A DNA stretch of 64,000 nucleotides, taken from NCBI RefSeq assembly GCF_000092865.1, contig NC_014151.1, forward strand, positions 3,472,001 to 3,536,000, written 5' to 3'. A program made the position numbers and the translations under genes. Source of the DNA: Cellulomonas flavigena DSM 20109 (GTDB lineage Bacteria > Actinomycetota > Actinomycetes > Actinomycetales > Cellulomonadaceae). The notes under the pieces were generated by a model. It was not told where the DNA came from. It worked only from the letters and a program-made list of their open reading frames with translations, and ran no database searches. Position 1 is the stretch's first letter. Each line of letters starts with the position of its first letter. Positions 26,573 through 35,841 of the stretch are shown piece by piece.

Positions 26573-27927
26573 CGCTCCTCCTCGACGCGGTCGCGCGTGA
26601 GCTCGTCCCCGCCGGGCACGGACGCGGGCGTCGCGGGCTCGTCGTGCGTCCCCCGCCACCGCGCCACGACCCGCATGAGGTGGTAGAGCCCGATCGCGAC
26701 GGCGGTGCCGATCGCGATGCCCTCGAAGCGCAGGTCGCCGGCGGTCCACGTGAAGTTCGCGATGCCCACGATGAGCGCGACGGCCGCCGGCATGAGGTTG
26801 ACGGGCGCGGAGAAGTCGACGCGGTTCTGCACCCAGATCCGTGCGCCGAGCAGGCCGATCATGCCGTAGAGCACGGTCGCGGCGCCGCCGAGCACGCCCG
26901 CGGGGATCGTGGCGACGACGGCACCGAACTTCGGTGACAGCGCGAGCACGAGCGCGGTCGCGGCAGCGACCCAGTAGGCGGCCGTCGAGTACACGCGCGA
27001 CGCGGCCATGACGCCGATGTTCTCGGCGTACGTCGTCGTGCCGGACCCGCCGCCGACGCCCGCGAGCGTGGTCGCCACCCCGTCCGCCAGGAGCGCGCGG
27101 CCGACGAGCGGGTCGAGGTCCTTGCCGGTCATGGCGGCCACCGACTTCACGTGGCCGACGTTCTCGGCGACGAGCACGAGGACGACGGGGAGGAACAGGC
27201 CGAGCACGCTCGCGTCGAACGTCGGCGTGACGAACGGCGGCAGCCCGACCCAGGCGGCCTCGCGGACGGCGTCGAGGTCGACCTCGCCGCGCAGCAGTGC
27301 CACGGCGTACCCGACGAGCACGCCGACGAGGATCGACAGCCGCCCGAGGATGCCGCGGAACAGCACCGTGACCAGGACGATCGCGAGCAGCGTGACCGTC
27401 GCGGTCACGGGGGCGGCGCGGAAGCCGCTGCACGAGCCGTCCTCGCCGCACGACCCCCACGCGGCGGGCGCGAGGTTGAGGCCGATGAGCGCGACGATCG
27501 TGCCGGTGACGACGGGCGGCATGAGCGCGTCGATCCACCCGGTGCCCGCGAGGTGCGCGACGACGCCGACGGCCGCCAGTGCGAGGCCCGTGACCAGGAT
27601 GCCGCCGACCGCGACAGACTCCCCGCCGCCGGCCGCCGCCGCGGTGACGGGTGCGATGAACGCGAAGCTCGAGCCCAGGTAGCTGGGCAGCCGGTTGCGC
27701 GTGACCAGGAGGAACACGGCCGTGCCGAGCGCCGAGAAGAACAGCGTGGTCTGCGGCGAGAAGTCCGTGAGGAGGGGCACGAGGAACGTCGCGCCGAACA
27801 TCGCGACGACGTGCTGCATGCCGATGCCGATGGTGCGCCCCCACGCGAGGCGCTCCTGCGGCGCGACCACCTCACCGGGTGACACCGTCCGCCCGTCGCC
27901 GTGCACGGTCCAGCCCCAGCCGCTCAT
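26563..27927 (-). CDS. NCS2 family uracil/xanthine permease
   Basis: A 454-aa nucleobase:cation symporter with about 14 membrane helices. Family marks are GIGMQHVVAMFGATFLVPLL near the N-terminus and the signature VAENVGHVKSVAAMTGKDLD with GTTTYAENIGV further on. The combination resembles UraA/RutG uracil permeases more than UacT-type purine carriers. ATG at 27927 with GAGGAG upstream, and a TACCCT -10-like element about 45 nt earlier. The N-terminal 25 residues and the acidic C-terminus are soluble. Confidence 0.9.
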   Translation of the reverse strand: MSGWGWTVHGDGRTVSPGEVVAPQERLAWGRTIGIGMQHVVAMFGATFLVPLLTDFSPQTTLFFSALGTAVFLLVTRNRLPSYLGSSFAFIAPVTAAAAGGGESVAVGGILVTGLALAAVGVVAHLAGTGWIDALMPPVVTGTIVALIGLNLAPAAWGSCGEDGSCSGFRAAPVTATVTLLAIVLVTVLFRGILGRLSILVGVLVGYAVALLRGEVDLDAVREAAWVGLPPFVTPTFDASVLGLFLPVVLVLVAENVGHVKSVAAMTGKDLDPLVGRALLADGVATTLAGVGGGSGTTTYAENIGVMAASRVYSTAAYWVAAATALVLALSPKFGAVVATIPAGVLGGAATVLYGMIGLLGARIWVQNRVDFSAPVNLMPAAVALIVGIANFTWTAGDLRFEGIAIGTAVAIGLYHLMRVVARWRGTHDEPATPASVPGGDELTRDRVEEERTH

Positions 27928-28119
27928 GTGCGCTCCTCGTGTCGCGTGGTCGTCGCCCACCCGTCGCGAGGGTAGCGACCACGGCGCGGGAGCGGCAGGG
28001 ACGGACGTCCGGTGCACGACGTCCGCGGTGGTGCCGGTGCACATGTCCCGTCTCGTCCCGTGTGCGGGCGTCCTGGCGTAGCCTGTCGCGGCACCGTCAC
28101 ACCGAGGCAAGGGGCATCG

Positions 28120-29550
28120 ATGTCCGCACCGTCGGGGGCACCGCATCGCACCGGACCCGGACCGCTCGCGCGGGCCGTGCCACCGGAGCAGTGGCGCACC
28201 CCGCTCCTGTGGCTCGCGTTCGTCCTCGCCCACGCGTGGGTCGCCCACGTCGGGCTCAAGGTGTGGGACTGGACGCTCGGCGACCTCGGGATGTACCGCT
28301 GGTGGGCCTACATGGCGTTCTTCGACGGCAGCTGGCCGGTCGTCGACTACGAGTGGGTCTACCCCGCGGGCGCCGTCGTGCCGATGCTCGTCGGGGGGTT
28401 CGCCGGGCTCGACGACGGCGGCCACTACTACCTGGCGTGGCTGGTGCTCGTCGCGGTGCTGAACGCCGCGGCGGTCGGTCTGCTGCTGCGCCGCCCGCGC
28501 GGACGGGTCGCGGCGCTGTGGTTCGTCGGTTTCGTCGCCCTGCTGGGTCCGGCGGGCCTGGGGCGTCTCGACGGGTTCGTCGCGCCGCTCACCGTCGTCG
28601 CGCTCCTCGTGGCGCTCTCCCGCCCCCGGGTCTCCGCGGCGCTGCTCACCGCGGGCGCCTGGGTCAAGGTCGCCCCCGGCGCCTCGGTGCTCCCCCTGCT
28701 GCTCGCGGCGCGCCGGCCCCTGCGCGACGTCGTCGCCCCCGCCCTCGCCGTGTGCGCGCTCGTGGTCGGGACGGTGGTCGCGCGCGGTGGCGCGGCGCAC
28801 GTGCTGTCGTTCGTCACCGCGCAGGGTCAGCGTGACCTGCAGATCGAGTCGGTCCTCTCGACGCCCTTCCTCGTCTGGGGGCTGTGGTCCGACCAGGTGT
28901 CCCGCGCCTACGACGACCAGATCTACACGTTCGAGATCAGCGCGCCGGGTGCGCGGGCCGTCGCCGACGCCGCCACGCCCGCGCTGCTCGTCGCGGTGCT
29001 CGCGCTCACGGTGCTGCTGTGGTGGGTGCGCCGTCGCGCGGGTGAGCGCCTGTGGACCGACACCGCGCTGCGCACCGACTTCGTCGTGCGCGGCGCGTTC
29101 GCCCTCACGCTCGTGCTGCTCGTGACGAACAAGGTCGGCAGCCCGCAGTTCACCGCGTGGCTCGCCCCCGCGGTGGCCGTGGCCCTCGCGCTCGGCCTGC
29201 CCAGGTGGGGCGTGTCGGCGTGGGGGGTGCTGGCCGTCGCCGGGGCGACACAGCTCGCGTACCCGTGGAACTACGACAGCATCGTCGGGGGTGTGCCCGC
29301 TCCGACGTTCCTGCTCGCGGCGCGCAACCTCGCCGTGGTCGTCCTGCTGGTCGTCGCCGTGCGGCAGCTCGTCCGGCTGACGGCGCCGGCGGACGCCGCC
29401 GGGGCGCGGAGCGACGCCGCCGTACCGACGGACGGGAGCTCGCCGGCGGCCGGGGAGGGTCCGGCCGCCGACGGGTCAGGCGCCGTGGGCCGCGAGCCAG
29501 GCGAGCAGGTAGGCGCGGGAGCTCCCGTCGTCGATCGAGGTGTCGGGTAG
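28120..29550 (+). CDS. GT87-like polytopic membrane glycosyltransferase
   Basis: A 476-aa protein with about ten membrane helices. The early luminal segment has WDWTLGDLGMYRWWAYMAFF, where the acidic residue after the first helix is in the place of the catalytic Asp of polyprenol-phosphate-mannose dependent GT-C enzymes. The region YEWVYPAGAVVP and the rest resemble the DUF2029/GT87 group. The C-terminal 75 residues are low-complexity (Ala/Gly/Asp/Ser). The 3' end overlaps the convergent GH81 gene by 75 bp. It may mannosylate a cell-envelope glycan; no acceptor is apparent. Confidence 0.78.
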   Translation: MSAPSGAPHRTGPGPLARAVPPEQWRTPLLWLAFVLAHAWVAHVGLKVWDWTLGDLGMYRWWAYMAFFDGSWPVVDYEWVYPAGAVVPMLVGGFAGLDDGGHYYLAWLVLVAVLNAAAVGLLLRRPRGRVAALWFVGFVALLGPAGLGRLDGFVAPLTVVALLVALSRPRVSAALLTAGAWVKVAPGASVLPLLLAARRPLRDVVAPALAVCALVVGTVVARGGAAHVLSFVTAQGQRDLQIESVLSTPFLVWGLWSDQVSRAYDDQIYTFEISAPGARAVADAATPALLVAVLALTVLLWWVRRRAGERLWTDTALRTDFVVRGAFALTLVLLVTNKVGSPQFTAWLAPAVAVALALGLPRWGVSAWGVLAVAGATQLAYPWNYDSIVGGVPAPTFLLAARNLAVVVLLVVAVRQLVRLTAPADAAGARSDAAVPTDGSSPAAGEGPAADGSGAVGREPGEQVGAGAPVVDRGVG

Positions 29551-31590
29551 CGCGACCGCGTCGTCCCACGCGTCGGCGGCCTCGTCGGGGCCGGCGAGCG
29601 CGCGGTACATCAGCAGGTAGTCGCCGAACATCACGTCCGGGCCGTCGGGGGCGGCCTCCGCGACCGACGCCAGGATCTGCTCGGGCTCGACGTCCACCGC
29701 GAGCCAGTCCGACGCCGGGTTCATAGGGATGAGCAGGATGCCGAGCATCGCGCTGGGCTCGGCGCTGAACCACGTCGCCCAGTCGCGCTTTCCGCCCCAC
29801 GTGAGGGCGACGACCCGGTGCTCGTACCCGTCCATCACGGGGTCGTCGAGATCCGGGTCCGTCCAGTAGTCGCGTGCGGACGCCGCCTCGGTGGACGCGA
29901 GCCACGTGGCCTGCGTCAGCAGGTCGTCCTGCCCGGACACCTGCGCCCACAGGCCCAGGCCGTTCCACGCGTTGACGGCCTCGGAGGCGGACTCCTGGTT
30001 GTTGCCGTCGGCGAACGGCGACGTGCCGGACGCCCAGGCGTGGCCCGCGTACGGGTCGAACGTCCGCAGCTGGGGCAGCGCGTCGGACGGCTGGGCCGCC
30101 GCGACGTCGGCCGCCAGCGCGTCCATGACGGGCCGCAGGTCGTCGACGAGGTCCGGGTCGTCCGCTCCCAGCAGGCCGGCGGCGGACAGCAGGTAGCCGT
30201 AGTGGAAGTGGTGGTCGTTGAGCTCCTCGGACCCGAACGACGGGGTGCGCCCGACGACGGACCGCGCGGCCTCGTCGTAGACGAAGCAGCGCGCGGCGCG
30301 CTCGTCGCAGCCCGTCGGTTCGGACCACTCGCGCAGCGCGTCCGCGACGCGGGTGCGCAGCCCCGCCACGCGGTCGTCCGCGCCGAGCTGCTCGCCCAGC
30401 ACCACCAGGGTCGCCGCGCGGTACAGGTCCTTCCCGCCGAAGTACGTGTCGGCGTCGAACACGTCGGTCGCTGCCACGTCCTCCTCGACCTGCGCGACGA
30501 TCGCGGCGCGCCGCTCGTCGTCGACGTCGTCGAGGTCGAGCGTGCCCGTGGGGCGCAGGGTGGGCGCGAACGACGTGAGCGTCGAGCCCGCGCACAGCTC
30601 GAGCGTGCCGTGGACGCTGCGGTACGTGCCGAGGCCGCACCCCTCGCGCTCCGGCTGCTCGCCGGTGGTGTGGTGGCGCATGAGGACGTGGGCGCTGGGC
30701 GTCGCGCGGGCCGTGCGGTACGTCAGCGTCGTGCGGGCCACGTCGTCGTCCACGCCGTAGGTGACGTCGACGCCGACGACAGGGTCGACGGCGGCGGCCG
30801 CCAGGACCGCCGCGGCGTCGTCGGACGGGTCGTCGGGCAGCGCGTACCACGCCGCGGTGGCACCGGCGGGCAGCGTCAGGGCACCGCCGGCGAGCGAGCC
30901 GTCCGACACCGCCAGGCCCCACGTCGTCCCGCCGAGGTCGCCCGTCGTGACGCCGTCCACGAGCGCGTCGAACCCGTTCCCGGCACCGACCTCGACCTCC
31001 TGTGCCGCCGTGAACGAGACGAACGGCGAGCCGGCCGCCACCGTGACGTCCCCGAGCGCGTCGCCGCCCGCGTCGAGCAGGCGTGCCGTGACCGCGACCG
31101 GGTCCGCGGCGACCACCTGCGAGGACGCCGCGCCGACGTCGACCGTGACGGCAGGGACGTGGGGCCCGACGACCGCCCGCTCGCTCGTCACCGGGTCCGG
31201 CAGGCCGATCGTGAAGCCGCCGTCCGTGAGCGCAAACGACAGGGGCAGCGGGAAGACCGGCAGCGGCTCGTCGCCGAAGACCAGGCCCGAGTACCAGCGG
31301 TTCGACGGCGGCGTGAGACCCTCGGCGAGCCGCGGGGCGTGGACCTTCGCGTCGTCGGCCTGGGTGAGCGCGCTCGTCAGCGCCGCGGTGTCGACGTCCG
31401 GCGGCGGCGCGTCGTCAGGGCCGACGAGCGGTGCGGCCGGCGCACCCCCGGGGCCGCCCGCCGCGGGGGCGATCGTCCCCTGCGCCCACGGGCGGGCGAC
31501 CAGGAGCGCGACCGCGACGAGCACGACGACCACGCCCGCCGCGACGAGCACGCGCGGCGTGCCGAGCCGGACCGTGCGGTCCGCCGTCAC
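29476..31590 (-). CDS. Membrane-anchored GH81 endo-beta-1,3-glucanase
   Basis: A 704-aa enzyme. One N-terminal helix (12-33) is followed by a Gly/Pro/Ala linker and then the GH81 catalytic region. The hallmark NDHHFHYGY is at 458-466 (Asp459 is the expected acid) and GNNQESASEA at 529-538 supplies the glutamates Glu533 and Glu537. There is no cleavage site, so it stays tethered outside. It is coupled to the HlyD-like gene (GTGA overlap at 31587-31590). In cellulose operons the endoglucanase BcsZ plays an analogous editing role, so this enzyme may trim a nascent beta-1,3-glucan (inference). Confidence 0.9.
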   Translation of the reverse strand: MTADRTVRLGTPRVLVAAGVVVVLVAVALLVARPWAQGTIAPAAGGPGGAPAAPLVGPDDAPPPDVDTAALTSALTQADDAKVHAPRLAEGLTPPSNRWYSGLVFGDEPLPVFPLPLSFALTDGGFTIGLPDPVTSERAVVGPHVPAVTVDVGAASSQVVAADPVAVTARLLDAGGDALGDVTVAAGSPFVSFTAAQEVEVGAGNGFDALVDGVTTGDLGGTTWGLAVSDGSLAGGALTLPAGATAAWYALPDDPSDDAAAVLAAAAVDPVVGVDVTYGVDDDVARTTLTYRTARATPSAHVLMRHHTTGEQPEREGCGLGTYRSVHGTLELCAGSTLTSFAPTLRPTGTLDLDDVDDERRAAIVAQVEEDVAATDVFDADTYFGGKDLYRAATLVVLGEQLGADDRVAGLRTRVADALREWSEPTGCDERAARCFVYDEAARSVVGRTPSFGSEELNDHHFHYGYLLSAAGLLGADDPDLVDDLRPVMDALAADVAAAQPSDALPQLRTFDPYAGHAWASGTSPFADGNNQESASEAVNAWNGLGLWAQVSGQDDLLTQATWLASTEAASARDYWTDPDLDDPVMDGYEHRVVALTWGGKRDWATWFSAEPSAMLGILLIPMNPASDWLAVDVEPEQILASVAEAAPDGPDVMFGDYLLMYRALAGPDEAADAWDDAVALPDTSIDDGSSRAYLLAWLAAHGA

Positions 31591-32318
31591 CCGAGCAGCC
31601 GCTCGACGTACGTGCGCACCTTGCCGGCGACGGTCGTCACGACGCCGTCGTTCGACAGCGCGACCTGCACCACCACGGGCGTGCCTGCCGAGACCAGGCC
31701 GTTGCCGGCGCCGTCGACGAGCTCGTCGCTCGCCACGCGCACGACCGCCTGCGCCTGGCCGTTGGTCGTGGTGACCTCGACCTGCTCGACGTTGCCCTCG
31801 AGGACGTCGTCGTTGGGCAGCGTGATCGTCACGTCGGCGCCGTCCGGCAGGCGCGCGTACTCCTTGGCGGTGAGCGTGTACTCGCCCTGCACGTAGAGCG
31901 TGTCCGCGCGCTGCACGGTCGCGAGCGTGACCGCCGACGGCACGAACGTGCCGCGCTTGGCCGCCAGCCCGGTGACCCGCCCGGCGCCGCTCGCGAGCAC
32001 GACCAGGCGGCCCTGGTCGTCGAGCTCGGTGAACTCCGGCGGGTCCGTCACCAGGCCGTGCGCGAGGTCGTACGTCAGACCCGCGGAGTCGATGACGAAC
32101 AGCGGGTCGCCCTCGTCGACCTCGTCGCCCACGTCGACGAGGTGGTCGGCGACGAGCCCGGCGTACGGGCTGCCGACGTCGTACGTCTCGGCGAGGATCT
32201 GCGCCGAGTCGCTCGTGGCGCGACCCCGGGTCTCGTTCAGCTGGTAGGTCGCCAGGGCGGCGACGACGAGCACGAGGATCATGCCGGCGAGCAGTCGCAG
32301 GCGGCTGGTCCAGGTCAT
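31587..32318 (-). CDS. HlyD-like membrane fusion protein
   Basis: A 243-aa single-pass protein with a membrane helix at about 8-24. The exterior domain begins with a barrel-sandwich motif YDVGSPYAGLVADHLVDVGD followed by EVDEGDPLF, the lipoyl-like fold of periplasmic adaptor proteins, and ends in beta structure. It lacks the long coiled coil of classical HlyD. Both ends overlap neighbours by 4 nt (ATGA and GTGA), indicating a single operon with the synthase and GH81. In related polysaccharide synthases, adaptor proteins guide the polymer outward, as for Alg44-type proteins. Confidence 0.82.
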   Translation of the reverse strand: MTWTSRLRLLAGMILVLVVAALATYQLNETRGRATSDSAQILAETYDVGSPYAGLVADHLVDVGDEVDEGDPLFVIDSAGLTYDLAHGLVTDPPEFTELDDQGRLVVLASGAGRVTGLAAKRGTFVPSAVTLATVQRADTLYVQGEYTLTAKEYARLPDGADVTITLPNDDVLEGNVEQVEVTTTNGQAQAVVRVASDELVDGAGNGLVSAGTPVVVQVALSNDGVVTTVAGKVRTYVERLLG

Positions 32319-34177
32319 GACTGCACCTCTCGGTCGGCGGGGGCGGCGGCAGGCCCGGCGGGCCGCTCGACGCCGGCGGGGCGGGGCGCGTCTGCTGCGG
32401 GGCTGTCGGCCCGCAGGAGCTCGGCGCGCTCCAGCAGACGGGCCGCGGGCGTACGGGCGTCCTCCAGCTCGAGCAGGACCGCGTCGGCCGCGAGGTCGTC
32501 GACGGCTCGGTCGTGGGTCGCGAGCGCCCGCTGCCGGGCGCGCGCCTCGGCGCGTCCGCGGCGCCCCTCGCGCCACGCGGTCACCATGAAGCCGCCCAGG
32601 ATGACCGTGTTGGTGGCGTTCCAGGCGAGCGCGAGCGTGAACACGCCCGACGTGTACGTCTTCCACGCGGCGACCACGGTCGTCAGGAGCAGGAACTGGA
32701 AGAACAGCACCTGCGGCACCATGAACGCGAACGGTGAGCGGTACGCGCCCTTGCGTCCTGTGACGTGCCACGCCTGCTCGCGGCGCAGCACCGCGTTGAC
32801 CAGCGCACGCACGTAGATCGGGAAGGACACCGACGCGAGCAGCAGCACCTCCCACCGGAACGACCCGAGCGTGTAGAACGCGAGCAGGATCTGCAGCACG
32901 TAGAACCCGGCGTAGTACAGCGCCCACGTCGCGGGCGTGATGGTCAGGTCCATCGGGGACAGGTCGAAGTAGATCTCCAGCGGCGGCACGAGCAGCAGCA
33001 GCAGCGGGGCGATGCCCGTCAGGTAGTGCGTCGCCGTCACGAGGTACTGGATGCGCTGGTCCATCGTGAGGTTGCGCTTCCGGGACAGCGGGTTGTGCGT
33101 GAGCATGATCTCGAAGCCGCCGGTCGCCCAGCGCAGCTGCTGCTTGGTGTACGCCTCGACGGTCTCGGGGGTGTCGCCGACCGCGAGCGTCGTGGGGATG
33201 TAGACCGTGCGCCAGCCGCGCTCGTGCAGCATGAGCGACGTCCACACGTCCTCCGACTTGGAGTCGGTGTAGATGCCACCGATCGCGTCGACCGCCGACC
33301 GCCGGTAGATGACGTTGGTGCCGACGCAGAACGCGGCGTTGAACCTGTTCCGGCCTGGCTGCACGAACCGGTAGAAGACCGCCTGCATGTAACCGGCGCC
33401 GCGGCTGATGACGTTGTCGTAGTTGCCGTACGTCTGCGGCGTCTGGACGAACGCGACGTCCTGCGTCGCGAAGAACGGCACGGTCTCGTGCAGGAACCCG
33501 GGCCGGGGCACGAAGTCCGCGTCGAACACCGCGAAGTAGTCGCCGCGCGCGAGGGACAGGGCGTGGTTGATGTTGCCCGCCTTGGCGCCGCCGCTGGACA
33601 GCCGGCGCACGTAGCGCGCACCGAGCTCGGCGGCCAGGTCGCGCACGTCGTCGGAGCGGCCGTCGTCGAGCACCCACGTGTGGTGCCTGCCCTGGATCCG
33701 CAGGGCCGCGGTGACCGTCCGGCGGATGGTCTCGAGGTCCTCGCCGTACGTCGTGATGAAGACGTCGACCTCGACGGGGCGGTCGTCCATGTACATCTGC
33801 CAGCGCCACGGCTCGTGCTCGGCGCCGTCGCGGATGATCTCCGCGAGGTCGTACAGCCGCTCCTGCGAGTGATGGAACGTGAACCCGCGGGGGTTCCAGC
33901 CGGCCGAGAGCACGGTCCACATCGCCAGCAGGGCGTGGGCGACCAGGACGGTCTCGGCGACGATGACCAGCACGTACGGCAGGAAGTCACCCCGGTTGGC
34001 GGGGTTCAGCAGGAACGCGGCGTACACGACGATGCCGGCCGCGGCCAGCAGCACCAGCAGCACGAGCGACGGGCTCTGGGTGGCCTCGTTCTCGGGCGAG
34101 CGGGTGCTCTGCGGGCGCAGGCGGGTGTCGTCGGTACGGCGTGGGTCGAGGATCAGTCGGTCGAAGGTCGTGGCCAC
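32315..34177 (-). CDS. GT2 processive beta-glucan synthase (cellulose/curdlan synthase-like)
   Basis: A 620-aa membrane synthase. Catalytic residues are all present: LDDG at 170-173, DAD at 219-221, SED at 308-310 and the processivity motif QQLRW at 346-350. There are two N-terminal helices and about five C-terminal ones that would form the export channel. There is no PilZ domain, so cyclic-di-GMP control of the BcsA type is not expected; the last 60 residues are charged and disordered. The product is not readable from sequence, but coupling to a GH81 beta-1,3-glucanase favours a curdlan-like beta-1,3-glucan over cellulose. The ATG at 34177 is the only sensible start. Confidence 0.85.
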   Translation of the reverse strand: MATTFDRLILDPRRTDDTRLRPQSTRSPENEATQSPSLVLLVLLAAAGIVVYAAFLLNPANRGDFLPYVLVIVAETVLVAHALLAMWTVLSAGWNPRGFTFHHSQERLYDLAEIIRDGAEHEPWRWQMYMDDRPVEVDVFITTYGEDLETIRRTVTAALRIQGRHHTWVLDDGRSDDVRDLAAELGARYVRRLSSGGAKAGNINHALSLARGDYFAVFDADFVPRPGFLHETVPFFATQDVAFVQTPQTYGNYDNVISRGAGYMQAVFYRFVQPGRNRFNAAFCVGTNVIYRRSAVDAIGGIYTDSKSEDVWTSLMLHERGWRTVYIPTTLAVGDTPETVEAYTKQQLRWATGGFEIMLTHNPLSRKRNLTMDQRIQYLVTATHYLTGIAPLLLLLVPPLEIYFDLSPMDLTITPATWALYYAGFYVLQILLAFYTLGSFRWEVLLLASVSFPIYVRALVNAVLRREQAWHVTGRKGAYRSPFAFMVPQVLFFQFLLLTTVVAAWKTYTSGVFTLALAWNATNTVILGGFMVTAWREGRRGRAEARARQRALATHDRAVDDLAADAVLLELEDARTPAARLLERAELLRADSPAADAPRPAGVERPAGPAAAPADREVQS

Positions 34178-34524
34178 GTTCGCCCCCCAGGTGCGTCGGC
34201 TCGGCTCGCCGTCGGACCGGGTGGACCGACGTCGTACGACGGCCTCGTTGGCGCCTGGTGCACGGGGGCCGACGGCCGGTGGTCCCGTCCGTGGCCGGTC
34301 CCCCGTGGATGACCTCGAAGGTACGAGGGGCCCCGGGAGGTGTCATCCGAGACGAGCGTCCGGGTCGGCGGTGCGGGCGGCCCACGGGCCGTCCGCACCG
34401 CCTCAGGACCGCGTCCGACCTGCGGGGACGTGCCTTCATGACAACTTTGTGAACAATTGTGTCGCACGGCAAACGTCCCACCATTCGGACATTTGGGGCG
34501 GTGGGGGCGGGCCCGCCGCGGCGG
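34178..34524. other. Leader region of the glucan synthase operon
   Basis: 347 bp without a supported gene. The segment 34436-34500 is clearly AT-richer than its surroundings and contains GACAACTTTGTGAACAATTG then TGTC (34440-34463), an imperfect dyad that could bind a regulator or include the promoter. The 260 bp between it and the ATG would be an unusually long leader; I recognised no known riboswitch there, and GEMM/c-di-GMP motifs were not seen. Confidence 0.4.
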
Positions 34525-35490
34525 TCAGGCGCCCGCGAGCGCGGCTCCGGGGACGTGCGGTGCGACCTCCTGCGCCACCAGCTGCAGGTGCTCGAGGTCC
34601 GCCAGGTCCAGGACCTGCAGGTACACCCGCTGCACACCCTGCTCCGCGAGCCAGGTCAGACGCTCGACGGCCTCCCCCGGGGTGCCCGCGACGCCGTGCT
34701 CGCGCACCTCGGGCACCTCACGGCCGATCGCCGCGGCGCGGCGCGCGAACTCGGTCTCGTCGCGGCCCACGCACAGCACGAGCGCCACCGACTGCACGAG
34801 CGTGTGCGGGTCGCGCCCCGCCGCGGTGCACGCCGCTCGGACGTGGGCGATCCGGCCCGGCACCGCCGCGACCTCCGGGAACGCCTGGTTGTACTCGGCG
34901 GCGAACCGCGCCGCCAGCGCCGGCGTGCGCGTCGGGCCGCCACCGCCCACGATGACCGGCACGCCGGCACGCGACGGGTCGAGCGGCGAGCGCTGGACGG
35001 GCTTGGGCAGCGCCGGGGAGTCGGTCAGCGTGTAGTGGTCGCCCGCGTGGTCGAACGTGCCGCCCACGGGCGTGCCCCACAGGCCCGTGACGATCTCGAG
35101 CTGCTCGGTGAGCAGCCCGAACCGCTTGGCCGGGAACGGGATGCCGTACGCCGTGTGCTCGGCCGCGAACCACCCCGCACCCAGGCCCAGCTCGACGCGC
35201 CCACCGGACATCTGGTCGACCTGGGCGACCTGGATCGCCAGCACGCCGGGGTGCCGGAACGTCGCGGACGACACGAGCGTGCCCAGGCGGATGCGGCTCG
35301 TCTCGCGTGCGAGGCCCGCGAGGGTCGTCCACGCGTCCGTCGGCCCCGGCAGCCCGTCACCGCCCATCGTCAGGTAGTGGTCGGAACGGAAGAAGGCGTC
35401 GAACCCGAGGTCCTCGGTGGCGCGTGCGACCGCGAGGACGTCGTCGTAGGTGGCACCCTGCTGGGGCTCGGTGAAGATGCGCAGATCCAT
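34525..35490 (-). CDS. LLM class F420-dependent oxidoreductase
   Basis: A 321-aa TIM-barrel flavin/F420 enzyme of the luciferase-like superfamily. Typical elements: GFDAFFRSDHYL near residue 30, RIRLGTLVSSATFRHPGVLA, GRVELGLGAGWFAAEHTAYG and PVIVGGGGPTRTPALAARFA. These place it in the TIGR03560-type F420 group common in actinobacteria. The substrate is unknown. ATG at 35490; GACGCT lies 6 nt upstream. It stands alone on its strand. Confidence 0.9.
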   Translation of the reverse strand: MDLRIFTEPQQGATYDDVLAVARATEDLGFDAFFRSDHYLTMGGDGLPGPTDAWTTLAGLARETSRIRLGTLVSSATFRHPGVLAIQVAQVDQMSGGRVELGLGAGWFAAEHTAYGIPFPAKRFGLLTEQLEIVTGLWGTPVGGTFDHAGDHYTLTDSPALPKPVQRSPLDPSRAGVPVIVGGGGPTRTPALAARFAAEYNQAFPEVAAVPGRIAHVRAACTAAGRDPHTLVQSVALVLCVGRDETEFARRAAAIGREVPEVREHGVAGTPGEAVERLTWLAEQGVQRVYLQVLDLADLEHLQLVAQEVAPHVPGAALAGA

Positions 35491-35586
35491 GCCGGCCAGC
35501 GTCGCACGACCGGTACGGGGGCACCGGGGCGCGGCGGGCGGGGTGGCGCGGGCCGCGACGGGCGGGCGGCCGGTACCGTCGGCCGG

Positions 35587-35793
35587 GTGCACTGGTGGCG
35601 GGGGCCCGGACGTGGGCCGCGGTCCGTGCGGTGGTCGTCGCTGCTGCTCGTCGGCGTGTGCGGCGTCGTCGTGCTCGTCTGCCTCGGCGTCGCCGCGCGC
35701 GGCCGCCCGCTCGCGCTCGTCCCCGCGGGCGTCGCCGCCGCGCTCGCGGCACGCGAGGTCCGCCGCCTCCGGCGAGTGAACCGGTCCCCCTGA
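35587..35793 (+). CDS. Small two-helix membrane protein
   Basis: A 68-aa protein with a basic tryptophan-containing start (HWWRGPGRGPRSVRW), two hydrophobic segments (about 18-36 and 42-56) and an arginine-rich end. No family recognised. TACCGT at 35574-35579 lies 7 nt before the GTG, which supports expression. Confidence 0.5.
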   Translation: MHWWRGPGRGPRSVRWSSLLLVGVCGVVVLVCLGVAARGRPLALVPAGVAAALAAREVRRLRRVNRSP

Positions 35794-35841
35794 GGCGCAC
35801 CTCGACGTGCGCCCGGGCCCCGGACTTGGGACGGTGGTCGG

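Noticed and set aside
32315..34177. Calling the GT2 enzyme cellulose synthase BcsA
   Set aside because: No PilZ domain and the operon carries a GH81 beta-1,3-glucanase, not a cellulase; product left open.
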